Below, one piece after another: positions 1-8,275 of a DNA stretch of 41,521 nucleotides (position 1 is its first letter; each line of letters starts with the position of its first letter). The stretch is from assembly GCA_964632995.1 (NCBI GenBank), contig CAZWDL010000064.1, positions 1-41,521 of the forward strand. Reading direction: 5' to 3'. Under the pieces are notes generated by a model. It saw only the letters and a list, made by a program, of their open reading frames with translations, was not told where the DNA came from and did not search any database. Source of the DNA: CAZWDL01 sp964632995 (lineage in GTDB: Bacteria; Bacteroidota; Bacteroidia; Chitinophagales; Saprospiraceae). Made by a program: the position numbers and the translations under genes.

Positions 1-237
1 CAAAAAAAATAGCCTATAATAAATTCTGAACACTTAAATGAAACAGCCTCTTAGTGCCGAAGCCACTAGTGGTTTCGGAACTAAGTAATTGGGTATATAG
101 ACGAAGTTATTTTTCGGCTGAGTAAGGCGAAGGTTCGGGATCGTGGCCTTAGCCACGAAGCCCGGTTCTTTAACGCAGCTCAGCCGGAAAAGAACGAGTA
201 TAGATGCCCCTAATTATTTAGTGCCGAAGCCACTAGA
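1..237. repeat. Palindromic intergenic element with flanking direct repeat
   Basis: This gene-free stretch is built of nested palindromes. The 19-mer TTAGTGCCGAAGCCACTAG occurs twice, at 52-70 and 219-237, bracketing the element. The first copy continues into a near-perfect palindrome around CCACTAGTGG. Between the copies, an outer stem (TTTTCGGCTGAG at 111-122 with CTCAGCCGGAAAA at 179-191) encloses an inner hairpin (CGTGGC 142-147 / GCCACG 152-157). It resembles a REP/BIME-type or small non-autonomous mobile element. No ORF or RNA family is recognised. The second copy ends just at the stop of the DUF547 gene, so it could also act as its 3' structure. Confidence 0.55.
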
Positions 238-1056
238 CTACTCATTGAGTTTCCAACTGTAGTCCATGTATTCCACTTTCGCATCTTTATTGACCTCCAC
301 CTCGGCATATTTGTTGAGAAACCCGATCAGGTTGTCAAAATCTTCTGCGTACCACTTGAAGATTTTACTGATGACTACGCGGTCGGGGCTCAGCTTGTTG
401 TACTTCGGGTTGTTGATGAACTGCCGGGTTTGCTGCTCCAGTTGCTGATCGAGCTTGTCAGCTGTATAGGCGTGATTGTGCAGGGGCGGGCAAGACTGCG
501 CGGCGCAGTTGACTACTGCGTGGATGCGTGGATCCCCGAACTTCGGGCGAAGGATGTCGTGCTCAATGTTATTCAGCGTGTAATTTTTATCACCTGATTC
601 GATCCACTCGACGTCCCAGGGGTTACCGCCGTGCAAGTCGCGGATGCTGGATACCGGATAGTTTTTGACGATCAGCTTAACGGTAAAGGCGTTGTAGGCA
701 TTGATCCAGTAAGCCATCTTCTCATTTCGCGACCAGCCGTCCTGAGCGGGGTTGTCTGCAAGCTTTTGCAAATACCGGTTCAGCCGGGCCTCGTCTTTTT
801 TGAAGCCGGGGTAATCTACTTCACCGCTGGGGCTGACATGAGCCTGCAGCAGCTCATCCCAAAGCTGATGGGAGACGCCGCTGCCGGCTTCCGGCATATC
901 TATTTCCCCGGGGCGGGTGACGGGGGGTGGTGTGGCTGCGGTGGGCTCAGCCGCATCGGCTTTGACGGCCGCCGGTCGTTCACCGGACGCTTGTTCCCCG
1001 CCGCAGGCGAGGAATAGAAAGATCAAGGATAAGGATAAAAACTTCATGGTTTTCAT
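238..1056 (-). CDS. DUF547 domain lipoprotein
   Basis: This 272-residue protein has a lipoprotein signal peptide at residues 1-18 with lipobox LFLAC (Cys18), so it is expected to be anchored in a membrane facing the periplasm or surface. A low-complexity Pro/Ala/Thr linker follows to about residue 50. The rest matches the DUF547 family: the helical run with KMAYWINAYNAFTVKLI, the segment around SIRDLHGG, and the INCAAQSCP-type motif (here VNCAAQSCPPL). The conserved Cys/His and Asn-Ala-Tyr positions are intact and the length is normal. Its biochemical role is unknown. It is a single gene, with a divergent secreted-protein gene starting about 310 bp away. Confidence 0.88.
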   Translation of the reverse strand: MKTMKFLSLSLIFLFLACGGEQASGERPAAVKADAAEPTAATPPPVTRPGEIDMPEAGSGVSHQLWDELLQAHVSPSGEVDYPGFKKDEARLNRYLQKLADNPAQDGWSRNEKMAYWINAYNAFTVKLIVKNYPVSSIRDLHGGNPWDVEWIESGDKNYTLNNIEHDILRPKFGDPRIHAVVNCAAQSCPPLHNHAYTADKLDQQLEQQTRQFINNPKYNKLSPDRVVISKIFKWYAEDFDNLIGFLNKYAEVEVNKDAKVEYMDYSWKLNE

Positions 1057-1369
1057 AATGTGATGATGAATTGTGGGCGTATGGCGCCGGGCCCATGGCC
1101 TTGAATTGTCAAATAGGTCATTACTATATCATTAACTCCACGCAGGACGGGAAGGTTGTATGCTGTAATCCGAGATGTTGGGGATCGGACAGTTAGAACC
1201 TGTCGGGAATTTATTCGGTTATTGTAAGCAATTATTCATAAATTCAACCTGGCTGATACAACGGTGCACTTTGTGAACCATTATGCTGCTAATTCCCTTC
1301 CTGATTTTTGATCGGAGCGGAGCTTTGGAGCTAATCAACGCATAAACTAAACTATTCTCATAACTTAAA
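1057..1369. other. Intergenic region between divergent genes
   Basis: This 313-bp stretch separates the divergent DUF547 lipoprotein gene and the TapB-like gene, so it must carry both promoters. I could not find a convincing TTG / TAnnTTTG promoter pair on either strand, and no RNA gene or repeat stands out. Confidence 0.4.
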
Positions 1370-2074
1370 ATGCTTAATCCGATGAGAATCCTATTGCTAA
1401 TTGCTTTTGGCATCTTCCTGAGCACCCTGCTGCCCGCACAAACCCAGTGCAATGTCTATTTCCCCTTTGAGAAAGGCGCCAAAATGGAGTATACCAGTTA
1501 TGATAAGAAAGACCGGCCGGAGGCCACCATGACCCATTATGTCGTCTCGCTGGAAGAGACCGGCGAAGGCGTGATGGCTGAAGTGGAAACAAAAATGCAG
1601 GACAAAAAAGGAAAAAACGCATTCGACGGTTCTTATACCGTTCGTTGTAAGGACAATACGCTGTACATGGATATGTCTAACTTTCTTCCTCAGGAAATGA
1701 TGGAGTCCATGGGGGATATGGAAGCCGAAGTAGAGGGGGACGGCATGGTTATCCCTGAAAACCTGGAAGTGGGCCAGACGCTGCCCGACGCTTCCACCTC
1801 TATCGATATGTCTTCCGGCACCCTGGGCAACCTGATGAAGATGACCGTTAACGTCGTCAACCGGAAGGTACAACGCAAGGAGTCCGTAATCACCCCTGCC
1901 GGTACCTTTGACTGCTATAAAATTACCTATGATACGGAGATGAAGACCATCATGAAGAAAACCTTTTCTTCCGCCGAGTGGTACGCCGAGGGCGTTGGGA
2001 TGGTCAAGTCGGAAAATTATAAGAAAAACGGCAAGGTTGACAGCTATATGCTGCTGACGAAACTGGAAAAATGA
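1370..2074 (+). CDS. Secreted TapB/DUF3108-like protein
   Basis: This 234-residue protein has a Sec signal peptide (hydrophobic residues about 6-22, cleavage after LLPAQ), with no lipobox. The mature part begins with CNVYFPFEKGAKMEYTSYDKKDRPEA and contains the conserved pattern of the DUF3108/TapB-like families: a beta-rich fold, a central V-G-Q-T-L-P-D segment, and ITPAGTFDCYKITYD followed by AEWYAEGVGMVKSE. Such proteins are periplasmic or outer-membrane-associated beta-barrel-like proteins of unknown function. ATG 1370 is used; a second in-frame ATG lies four codons downstream (1382) and is an equally good start. A GC-rich hairpin follows the stop. Confidence 0.75.
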   Translation: MLNPMRILLLIAFGIFLSTLLPAQTQCNVYFPFEKGAKMEYTSYDKKDRPEATMTHYVVSLEETGEGVMAEVETKMQDKKGKNAFDGSYTVRCKDNTLYMDMSNFLPQEMMESMGDMEAEVEGDGMVIPENLEVGQTLPDASTSIDMSSGTLGNLMKMTVNVVNRKVQRKESVITPAGTFDCYKITYDTEMKTIMKKTFSSAEWYAEGVGMVKSENYKKNGKVDSYMLLTKLEK

Positions 2075-2083
2075 TACAGGTGG

Positions 2084-2122
2084 CTCGCCCGCCCGTTTTA
2101 ACGTGCAACACGGGCGGGCGAG
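2084..2122 (+). terminator. GC-rich terminator-like hairpin
   Basis: A perfect 12-bp stem (CTCGCCCGCCCG / CGGGCGGGCGAG) with a 15-nt loop starts ten bases after the stop of the TapB-like gene. A clear T-tract comes only later (about 2142), so it may be a transcript 3' end structure rather than a classical intrinsic terminator. Confidence 0.5.
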
Positions 2123-2173
2123 ATCCGGAACTTCTTTGTGCGTTTTTCTATTTACTCGATTGATTTGGGGAAT

Positions 2174-2255
2174 CCTTTCAAACCAATCTAGGTCAGATAT
2201 ACTCGACGTAAATTGGTTTGAGAGATTCTCAAACCATTTCGACGTCAGTATATAC
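2174..2255. repeat. Three-copy palindromic motif (two direct, one inverted)
   Basis: Copies related to TCAAACCA-n(6-8)-GTCAG-TATA lie at 2176-2202 and 2227-2253 in direct orientation. An inverted copy at 2195-2223 pairs with the second over nearly 29 bases, with only a 3-nt loop. The block sits 60 bp upstream of the unknown gene at 2318 and could be an operator, an attenuator hairpin or a small mobile palindrome. Confidence 0.5.
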
Positions 2256-2317
2256 AATTTTTAAAGCTACATCTATAATCGGGCCGTACGGCCTGTAACC
2301 TAAGGTTAAAGAGCACT

Positions 2318-2755
2318 ATGTCTGCAGGTATACCTCCCGAATATTTAAGACCAATCATGTTCTCCATTGAGCAGGCGGTTGTCAAGACCTATGCCGAGCA
2401 TCGACGACTCCGCGATAAGGAAGTCGAAGAAATCTACGATCGATTTCAGGATTTTTACCGGAAACTGGCTCATGACAAAGAGCCCTATGAGCCCACCTCC
2501 ACCAGGGCCGATCTCCAGACGCTGATCGATGCTATACTGAGAAATCTCGATCTGCGGCAAGAAACCGGTTTGGATGAACACCTGGTCAACAATCCCGATT
2601 ATCGACACGGCAACTCGCCTTACTCATCCATCGAAGCCCTTTACGCTAAATGCTTTTCCTACCTACGCAAATCTGCCCGCTTTTGGCGCAAGGAATCCAG
2701 AGGGAATGGTTACCTGAATTTCATTTCCAACCAGTTATCGGATCTGGGAGCTTAA
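2318..2755 (+). CDS. Conserved-looking hypothetical protein
   Basis: I do not recognise this 145-residue protein. It has no signal peptide and no membrane segment. It is rich in charged and aromatic residues and predicted largely helical: an N-terminal helix (about 12-40, FSIEQAVVKTYAEHRRLRDKEVEEIYDRF), a middle segment (about 62-80) and a C-terminal Tyr/Arg-rich helix (about 112-140). This suggests a small soluble cytoplasmic protein. Codon use fits the neighbouring genes, so it is probably real. It stands alone between an upstream palindromic block and a downstream 227-bp spacer where I see nothing recognisable. Confidence 0.65.
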   Translation: MSAGIPPEYLRPIMFSIEQAVVKTYAEHRRLRDKEVEEIYDRFQDFYRKLAHDKEPYEPTSTRADLQTLIDAILRNLDLRQETGLDEHLVNNPDYRHGNSPYSSIEALYAKCFSYLRKSARFWRKESRGNGYLNFISNQLSDLGA

Positions 2756-2982
2756 GAATGTACCCAGGCAGATTAAATTCTACTGAAGAATTGATTACCC
2801 CTCCAGGTTGTCTTGATTGGGCAGCACCCGGTCAGCAGTCGGCCCACAGGGCTTAGCGAATCAGTAGACGGGCAAGGGGTGGGCTCAATCTGACCAGGCT
2901 GTCTACAGCGGATGGTGAAGAGCGACCCCGCATCGAGTACCCAGTACCCAAAATAAAAATTCAAGACCTTTTAACAGCCTCA

Positions 2983-3408
2983 CTACCGGAGCAACACCAC
3001 CTCCCCCGTCTCTACCGCTGCCTCCGTCACCTCACCGGTGCCGACGCTGTATTTGATCACGTACACGTAGACGCCCTGCGGCTGATCCCGGGCGTTGTGT
3101 TCGCCGTCCCAGCCCTGGTCGAGGGCCTGGCTGGTGAAGACTTGCGCGCCCCAGCGGTTATAAATGTGTAGTTCATATTCGAGTAGAGTACAGTTCGTCT
3201 CCGGCCGGAAGATGTCATTGCGGCCGTCGTCATTGGGGGAGAAAGCGTTGGGAATGTACAAGTCACAGGGTGGTGGCGTCATCGCCGAAAACGCATTGGA
3301 AATGCCGGCCGGCAGCGTCATCAGCGCCATTGCCAGCAAGGTAATGCCTTTCTTCATGCTCATGAGTTTTTTGAGGGCAAATTTAGCATGGATAATTTTA
3401 ATATTCAA
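2983..3408 (-). CDS. Minimal secreted protein consisting of a T9SS type B sorting domain
   Basis: This small protein is almost nothing but a gliding-motility-associated (CHU/type B) C-terminal sorting domain. The domain shows CDLYIPNAFSPNDDGRNDIF, then YNRWGAQVF, a WDG motif, PQGVYVYVIKY, and the terminal GEVVLLR. It is preceded by a signal peptide (MKKGITLLAMALMTLPAG...). The longest frame gives 141 residues, but the signal peptide fits better from ATG 3363 or 3357 (about 124-126 residues). Known family role: such domains direct cargo through the type IX system and onto the cell surface. Here no cargo domain is present. It may be a remnant of a larger surface protein, since a full-size one lies divergently next door. 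Confidence 0.85.
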   Translation of the reverse strand: MNIKIIHAKFALKKLMSMKKGITLLAMALMTLPAGISNAFSAMTPPPCDLYIPNAFSPNDDGRNDIFRPETNCTLLEYELHIYNRWGAQVFTSQALDQGWDGEHNARDQPQGVYVYVIKYSVGTGEVTEAAVETGEVVLLR

Positions 3409-3463
3409 AAAAAATATAAGTGTTATTTCGGGCGTTTGTTTTTCGTGTCCGGGTTCATACTGT

Positions 3464-3471
3464 TATATTTG
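3464..3471 (+). promoter_or_regulatory. Bacteroidota -7 promoter box
   Basis: TATATTTG matches the TAnnTTTG -7 consensus of Bacteroidota and lies 37 bp before the start codon at 3509. The nearest TTG (3436-3438) is 25 bp upstream, rather far for a -33 element, so only the -7 box is well supported. Confidence 0.5.
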
Positions 3472-3508
3472 AGCTGTAATTTTCTCACTGACAAATTCCT
3501 TCTCCTCT

Positions 3509-4840
3509 ATGAACGCCATACGCTCGCTTTTCCCCATGCTTGGCCTGCTGTGGCTATCGGTGGCGGCGGCGGCGCAGCAGTTCTCTTGTGATGGTAGTCT
3601 GATTTTAACCTTGTATGATTTCAGTGATACGCCGACGGATATCTTCGAGATCAACTACGACGGCGCAGAAGTGACTTTTGGAGATATTGCCCGGGCGGCG
3701 ATTGCTTTCAACTCTACCGGTTTTAATCCGGCAGATAATTTTCTTTACGGTACACAAACAGGCACCATCAATATCGTCCGTGTTATGGCGGATGGTAGTT
3801 ACGAAGTAATCGGTATGGAACCCGAACTAACGTCCTGGAACGGAGGCGCTGGCGATTGCAATAAGGACGGCCTTTATGTTGCCCACAACCGGGAAAATTT
3901 TAAATTGTATCTGTATGAAGTTACGGCCGGCTTCTCCAGAGTGGCCAGCCGGGAGATGACCTGGGATCCATCTACCGGAAATACAGGCCCTGTTAGAATA
4001 ATTCTCGACGACTTGGTGTTCGATCCCGAAGACCCAGGCATTCTGTATACTTACCAGCGCAATTACAATAACCCACCGGGCGAACCCACAGCTACCAAAG
4101 GAGCACTATTGCGGATTGACGCCGATCCGGCTAGCCCGGATTTCGGGACAGTGAGAGTAGTTGGATTTGTGCCGGCCGATGTCATTATTCATATCGGTTC
4201 ATTGTTCTTTAATCCCAAAGGAGAGCTATACGGCTACGGCTCCATTGATGCGGAGCCGTTACGTCAAAACTGGTTGGTCAGAATTAATAAGAATACTGCT
4301 GAGGCGGAACTGATCGGCATCGGTCCGGCGGCCAGAAACAGCGACGGATGTTCCTGCCCTTTTTCCCTCGCGCTTGAAAAGCGCGTCGACGTATTGGAAA
4401 CCGGTTGCGATTCTATCCGGGTGGAATACACCTTTGAGATCATCAACGGAGCGGATGTGGTCATCCCGAATGGGGCTTTTGAGGATCGCTTCACCGCTGA
4501 GTGGATCATCACCGGCGTCGATCCGCCCTTGCCCATCGGCGGCAGTCTGGCCGACGGCTCCGGCCCCGGCTCCAATACGCTTATCTACGAAAACGCAACG
4601 ATCCCCGCCGATACGGTGATCCGCTTTACGGTCCGGGCTTCCACCCCGGCCTTTATCGGCGCCTACTCCAACCAGGCTTTTCTGGAGACCAGCGATCCGC
4701 TCCTCGGCGGCCACATCCCCTCCGATGATCCGGACACCGACGCTCAGGAAGATGAGACGAGCTTCACCATTGACCAACTGCCGCTGGCGTACTGGATACA
4801 CTATCCGCTACTTTCTGTGCGGGCGACAGCTACGAGCTGA
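3509..4840 (+). CDS. T9SS surface protein, N-terminal part (frameshifted gene)
   Basis: This is the 5' part of one large gene that continues in another frame at 4801-5794. The 443-residue product has a signal peptide (cleavage after VAAAAQQ). A beta-propeller-like region (about 25-285) follows, with repeated NPADNFLYGTQTG- and GDCNKDGLYVAHN-like blades as in Bacteroidota surface proteins. Next comes a DUF11-like beta-sandwich (about 285-400, LALEKRVDVLETGCDSIRVEYTF...). The last about 15 residues are out of character, because the meaningful sequence resumes in frame +1 from roughly 4783 (VLDTLSATFCAGDSYELNG). A one-base loss near 4775-4800 explains this. It may be a real disruption or a sequencing error. 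Confidence 0.75.
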   Translation: MNAIRSLFPMLGLLWLSVAAAAQQFSCDGSLILTLYDFSDTPTDIFEINYDGAEVTFGDIARAAIAFNSTGFNPADNFLYGTQTGTINIVRVMADGSYEVIGMEPELTSWNGGAGDCNKDGLYVAHNRENFKLYLYEVTAGFSRVASREMTWDPSTGNTGPVRIILDDLVFDPEDPGILYTYQRNYNNPPGEPTATKGALLRIDADPASPDFGTVRVVGFVPADVIIHIGSLFFNPKGELYGYGSIDAEPLRQNWLVRINKNTAEAELIGIGPAARNSDGCSCPFSLALEKRVDVLETGCDSIRVEYTFEIINGADVVIPNGAFEDRFTAEWIITGVDPPLPIGGSLADGSGPGSNTLIYENATIPADTVIRFTVRASTPAFIGAYSNQAFLETSDPLLGGHIPSDDPDTDAQEDETSFTIDQLPLAYWIHYPLLSVRATATS

Positions 4841-4848
4841 ACGGTGAG

Positions 4849-5817
4849 GTGTACACCTCGGCGGGGACCTACGAGCAAACCCTGCCGGGGGCCGGGGGCG
4901 ACTGCGATACCTTGCTGACGCTGATCCTGGAGGCGCGCGCCTTCGTCATGGCCGACTCCGTGACGGCTTCGATCTGCCGGGGAGCAACCTACGAGTGGAA
5001 CGGACAAACCTACACGGAGCCGGGAATCTACACCGAAATCACCTTCACCGATCCCGCGGGTTGCGATTCGGCCGAAGTACTGACGCTGCAGGTGCTCGAC
5101 GTTGCCGCATCCACCCTCTCCGAACTGCTTTGCCCCGGGGACGTCTTCACGCTCAACGGGGAGAACTACGATCGCCCCGGTAATTATACACAGGTCCTCG
5201 AAGGAGCGGCGCAGGGGGGCTGCGACAGTACGATCCAACTGGTGCTGCTGGTGGAGGAAGAACTCGCACTGGATTATACGCCCTTTGTCACGGCACTGCC
5301 CGGCGAGCCGGTTGAGATTACCGTGACACCCGGCTTCAACGCCGATTCAGTCGTCTGGCGGCCCGCTGCCGGGCTGAGTTGTACCGACTGTCTCGACCTT
5401 ACCGTTGAGGTCGGGGAGCAAACGGACTTTACCGTGCAAGTGTTCAACGAGCGGGGGTGTTCGGCTACGGGAGCGATTACGATCTTGCTAGGGGAGTTAT
5501 GTCAATACTACATCCCCAATGCTTTTTCTCCTGGAAATGGTGACGGCGTTAATGAAGTCTTTACGATTTACGGAAATGGAGAAGTGGAAGAGATTACCCG
5601 GCTGGAAATTTTTGATCGCTGGGGTAATCAGGTGTTCAGCCGGCGAAATTTTGCACCCGGCGATGAAGCACTGGGCTGGGAGGGCGCCTTCCGTGGGCAG
5701 GACCTTCCTGCCGGGGTATATACGTACTACGCCGAGATCCGCTGCGCGGAAGGATCATACACGGAAAAGGGAGGAGTTGAACCTACTCCGCTGAGCGTGC
5801 TGACCACCAGTTTTTAA
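4849..5817 (+). CDS. T9SS type B surface protein, C-terminal part (frameshifted gene)
   Basis: This is the 3' part of the gene beginning at 3509. GTG 4849 is probably not a true start, because homologous sequence extends upstream to about 4783. It contains three short beta repeats typical of CHU-type proteins (GDSYELNGEVYTSAGTYEQT, then GATYEWNGQTYTEPGIYTE, then GDVFTLNGENYDRPGNYTQ). An Ig-like segment follows, then the type B sorting domain (about 225-310: CQYYIPNAFSPGNGDGVNEVF, FDRWGNQVF, LPAGVYTYYAEI). The domain should end in a G-x-V-x-L-L-R motif. NLLR-stop exists in the next frame (stop 5792-5794), so a second, opposite frameshift near 5776-5779 has replaced the natural end with a 12-residue run-on. 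Confidence 0.75.
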   Translation: MYTSAGTYEQTLPGAGGDCDTLLTLILEARAFVMADSVTASICRGATYEWNGQTYTEPGIYTEITFTDPAGCDSAEVLTLQVLDVAASTLSELLCPGDVFTLNGENYDRPGNYTQVLEGAAQGGCDSTIQLVLLVEEELALDYTPFVTALPGEPVEITVTPGFNADSVVWRPAAGLSCTDCLDLTVEVGEQTDFTVQVFNERGCSATGAITILLGELCQYYIPNAFSPGNGDGVNEVFTIYGNGEVEEITRLEIFDRWGNQVFSRRNFAPGDEALGWEGAFRGQDLPAGVYTYYAEIRCAEGSYTEKGGVEPTPLSVLTTSF

Positions 5818-7291
5818 CCTTGCCCCATAATCCCAGCAAAAACCGGTTGATATCCGGTGAAACCCGCAGCAGCAGCGTAGCGCTCCCGTAAACCGCGGTG
5901 ATCAGCAGAGAGCGCAGGACCAGATCCAGCCATACAGTATCCTGCTCCGGGAAGAACCAGCCGACAGCCAGTCCCGCCGCGCCGATGAGCAGCACCAGCA
6001 AGGTTTTCCAGGAAAAGGGATGCATCCGGTAGTGGTAGATAATAAAGGCCTGCGTGATCAGGTTGACCAGCACCAGCGTCATCGCTGTGGCCAGGGCGGC
6101 TCCCAGAAGGCCGTACCACTGTATGAAGAGATAATTAGACCCCGCTCCAACAATAATGGCCAGCAGCTTAGTGACCAGATCGAAGCGGTAGCGCCTGGAG
6201 TGGATGATGATCAGCCCGTTGTAGCCGTTGGCGATATGAACGAGCTGTGCCAGACCGAGGAAGATGGCCACCTGTTTTCCAGGCAGGTATTTTTCACCCA
6301 GGACCTCAACGATATTGTCCAGATTGGCGAGGATGCCGATATAGATCAATACACCGACAATGAAATTGTTGAGCGCGGTGCGCTTATACAAATCCCGGAT
6401 CTGATCTACAGCGTTATTTTTCCAGGCCTCGGCGATCAGGGGAGAGGTAATGGTGGCAATGCCCTGGTGCGGCATAATGATGGCCATGGAGACGAAGACG
6501 AAAGTGGTGTATATCCCGCCCATTTCGATATTGAGCAGCGGCGCCACCATCAATACATCGATCTTGGTGACCACCTCGTTGCCGATCTGTGCGAAGATGG
6601 CGTACAGGCCGTAGCGCTTCATCTCGGGCCAGACGGGATCCTTGATAAAATCCGGGTTCCAGCGTAGCTTCAACTCGCCGATCAGATACAGGAAGAGGAA
6701 TATCCCGATTACATTGGCTCCGTTCTTGATCGCGAAAAGTTTGATAAACTGGTCCTGGTCGATCACTGCGATGAAAAACAACCCGATCAGCGTCAGCGTG
6801 AGCATGCGGGAAAACACCTGAGACAGAAAGACGGGCACGCGCGGCCGAAACAGGGCGCTGGCGTAGCTGTACAGAATGGTAAACAGATTGGTGATGACGA
6901 GAAGAATGGGGATAAGGAAAAAATAGCGGTCTACATAGGCCTCCTGATCTTCCGGGTTGAACAATGCAACGATCTGCTCCCGGAAAAGAAAAATCAGACT
7001 CACCACGATAGTCAGACCCATCCCCGTTGCCAGCAAGAGAAAAGCGAGGTAGCCGCCGTGTTGTTCGTCGCGGTTTCGGAAAAAAGGAAAAAAGCGGACG
7101 GTAATCGTATTGAGGCCGAACATGCTGAGCACGGACAGGATGCTGACCACGAACATCATCCACTGGCAGTAGCCGTACACTTCCGGCCCCAGGATTTTGG
7201 GAAACAGCAGCACGCTGATGATAAAGCCGAGAAACATCCCGACGTACATCAAAATACTGGAACTCAAACCTTGCCGCTGGATGACGCCCAT
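5783..7291 (-). CDS. Polysaccharide flippase (Wzx/RfbX-like, MATE/MOP superfamily)
   Basis: This integral membrane protein has about 14 hydrophobic segments and the N-terminal pattern of lipopolysaccharide/O-antigen flippases (MGVIQRQGLSSSILMYVGMF, then PKILGPEVYGYCQW). It is expected to move undecaprenyl-linked oligosaccharides across the inner membrane. The frame opens at 7318, but the family normally starts at the MGVIQRQG methionine (ATG 7291), giving 502 residues. It is divergent from the sulfotransferase-wecE-wecF-glycosyltransferase run and most likely exports their product. No polymerase (Wzy) or ligase is visible. Its 3' end overlaps the convergent T9SS gene by about 12 bp if that gene ends at its natural stop. 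Confidence 0.88.
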   Translation of the reverse strand: MGVIQRQGLSSSILMYVGMFLGFIISVLLFPKILGPEVYGYCQWMMFVVSILSVLSMFGLNTITVRFFPFFRNRDEQHGGYLAFLLLATGMGLTIVVSLIFLFREQIVALFNPEDQEAYVDRYFFLIPILLVITNLFTILYSYASALFRPRVPVFLSQVFSRMLTLTLIGLFFIAVIDQDQFIKLFAIKNGANVIGIFLFLYLIGELKLRWNPDFIKDPVWPEMKRYGLYAIFAQIGNEVVTKIDVLMVAPLLNIEMGGIYTTFVFVSMAIIMPHQGIATITSPLIAEAWKNNAVDQIRDLYKRTALNNFIVGVLIYIGILANLDNIVEVLGEKYLPGKQVAIFLGLAQLVHIANGYNGLIIIHSRRYRFDLVTKLLAIIVGAGSNYLFIQWYGLLGAALATAMTLVLVNLITQAFIIYHYRMHPFSWKTLLVLLIGAAGLAVGWFFPEQDTVWLDLVLRSLLITAVYGSATLLLRVSPDINRFLLGLWGKVKNWWSARSAE

Positions 7292-7430
7292 AGGATTCTT
7301 TTGAAAAGAAGAGCACAAGTTTAGAAAAAGATGTCCAAAGTACCTAATTGCCGTATACTTCGTGCATCTTTAACTCCGTTAAGCTTGTTATGGCAACACC
7401 GGGAAGGTAGGAGTTTTGTAAAATAAAAAT

Positions 7431-7438
7431 TAGCTTTG
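7431..7438 (+). promoter_or_regulatory. Possible Bacteroidota -7 box for the polysaccharide operon
   Basis: TAGCTTTG fits the TAnnTTTG consensus 27 bp upstream of ATG 7466. It overlaps the upstream TTG codon at 7436 and thereby argues for ATG 7466 as the start of the sulfotransferase. No TTG at -33 spacing is present, so support is partial. Confidence 0.35.
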
Positions 7439-7465
7439 TCCGCTTTAATCAGGATAACCAAGGAA

Positions 7466-8209
7466 ATGAATGCTGCCTTTGTATTGGGAAGTCAACGTTG
7501 TGGAAGCACGCTTTTTGTAAGGTTATTGGACCGACATTCTTCGATTCGAATCAACCGGCCGGTAAGACCGGAGCCGAAGTTTTTTCTCAAAGAAAATTAC
7601 GCAGCACTGGGCTTGGAGTACTATTTGTCCACCTATTTTGGAGTACAGGATACCGATTTCGAGGGATACCTGTTGGAAAAAAGCACCAGCTATGTGGAGC
7701 ATCCCTATGTTATAAACCGGATAAAAACCTTTTTTCCATCACCGAAATTGCTCATTATCCTCCGGCATCCTGTCATTCGGGCTATTTCCAATTATAAGTT
7801 CAGCGTGGAAAACGGCCTGGAGCCTAGAACGCCGGAAGAGGTCTTTCTACAGGGCGTTCCCGCACCGGCACAGCCCGTGACGACTTCCGTATTTCCTTTT
7901 GCCTATCTGGAAAGAAGCAATTATCCTGCTCAGCTGCAACCTTTTCAGAAAGAGGATATCCACTATGTGATATTTGAAAAACTGTTGAACGATCCGCAAG
8001 GGGAATTGGCCGGGGTGTTTTCTTATTTGGAACTTCCGGCGGAAATAATCCCTTTGCCTTCGAAATTACCAAAGATAAACGCCAGTCAAAGCTCCGAAGT
8101 AATCAGTGAGCAGGTTTTGGAAAAGATAAAAGAAAAACTTGCCGGCATTATTGAGGAAACGGAAAAGATGCTGGATCGAGATTTGAGTATATGGCGAGAT
8201 ATGCTGTAG
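7466..8209 (+). CDS. PAPS-dependent sulfotransferase
   Basis: This 247-residue protein is a sulfotransferase of the Sulfotransfer_1/3 group. It would move sulfate from PAPS to an acceptor, here presumably a sugar or lipid-linked glycan. The 5'-phosphosulfate loop is clear (FVLGSQRCGSTLFVRLLDRH, residues 5-24). So is the 3'-phosphate-binding segment (LLIILRHPVIRAISNYKFSVENG), with the expected Arg and Ser. A Lys in KEPKFF position appears as RPEPKFF followed by KENY. The frame could start at TTG 7436, but ATG 7466 is preferred: it has a nearby AAGGA and a -7 box overlaps the TTG. It is first in a five-gene run; wecE follows 66 bp later. Confidence 0.87.
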   Translation: MNAAFVLGSQRCGSTLFVRLLDRHSSIRINRPVRPEPKFFLKENYAALGLEYYLSTYFGVQDTDFEGYLLEKSTSYVEHPYVINRIKTFFPSPKLLIILRHPVIRAISNYKFSVENGLEPRTPEEVFLQGVPAPAQPVTTSVFPFAYLERSNYPAQLQPFQKEDIHYVIFEKLLNDPQGELAGVFSYLELPAEIIPLPSKLPKINASQSSEVISEQVLEKIKEKLAGIIEETEKMLDRDLSIWRDML

Positions 8210-8275
8210 GCAGCGTTGAATCTACCTGCGGTGAGCGATAAGAGCTGCAGCATCGAGCAGAAATTTGTTAATAAT

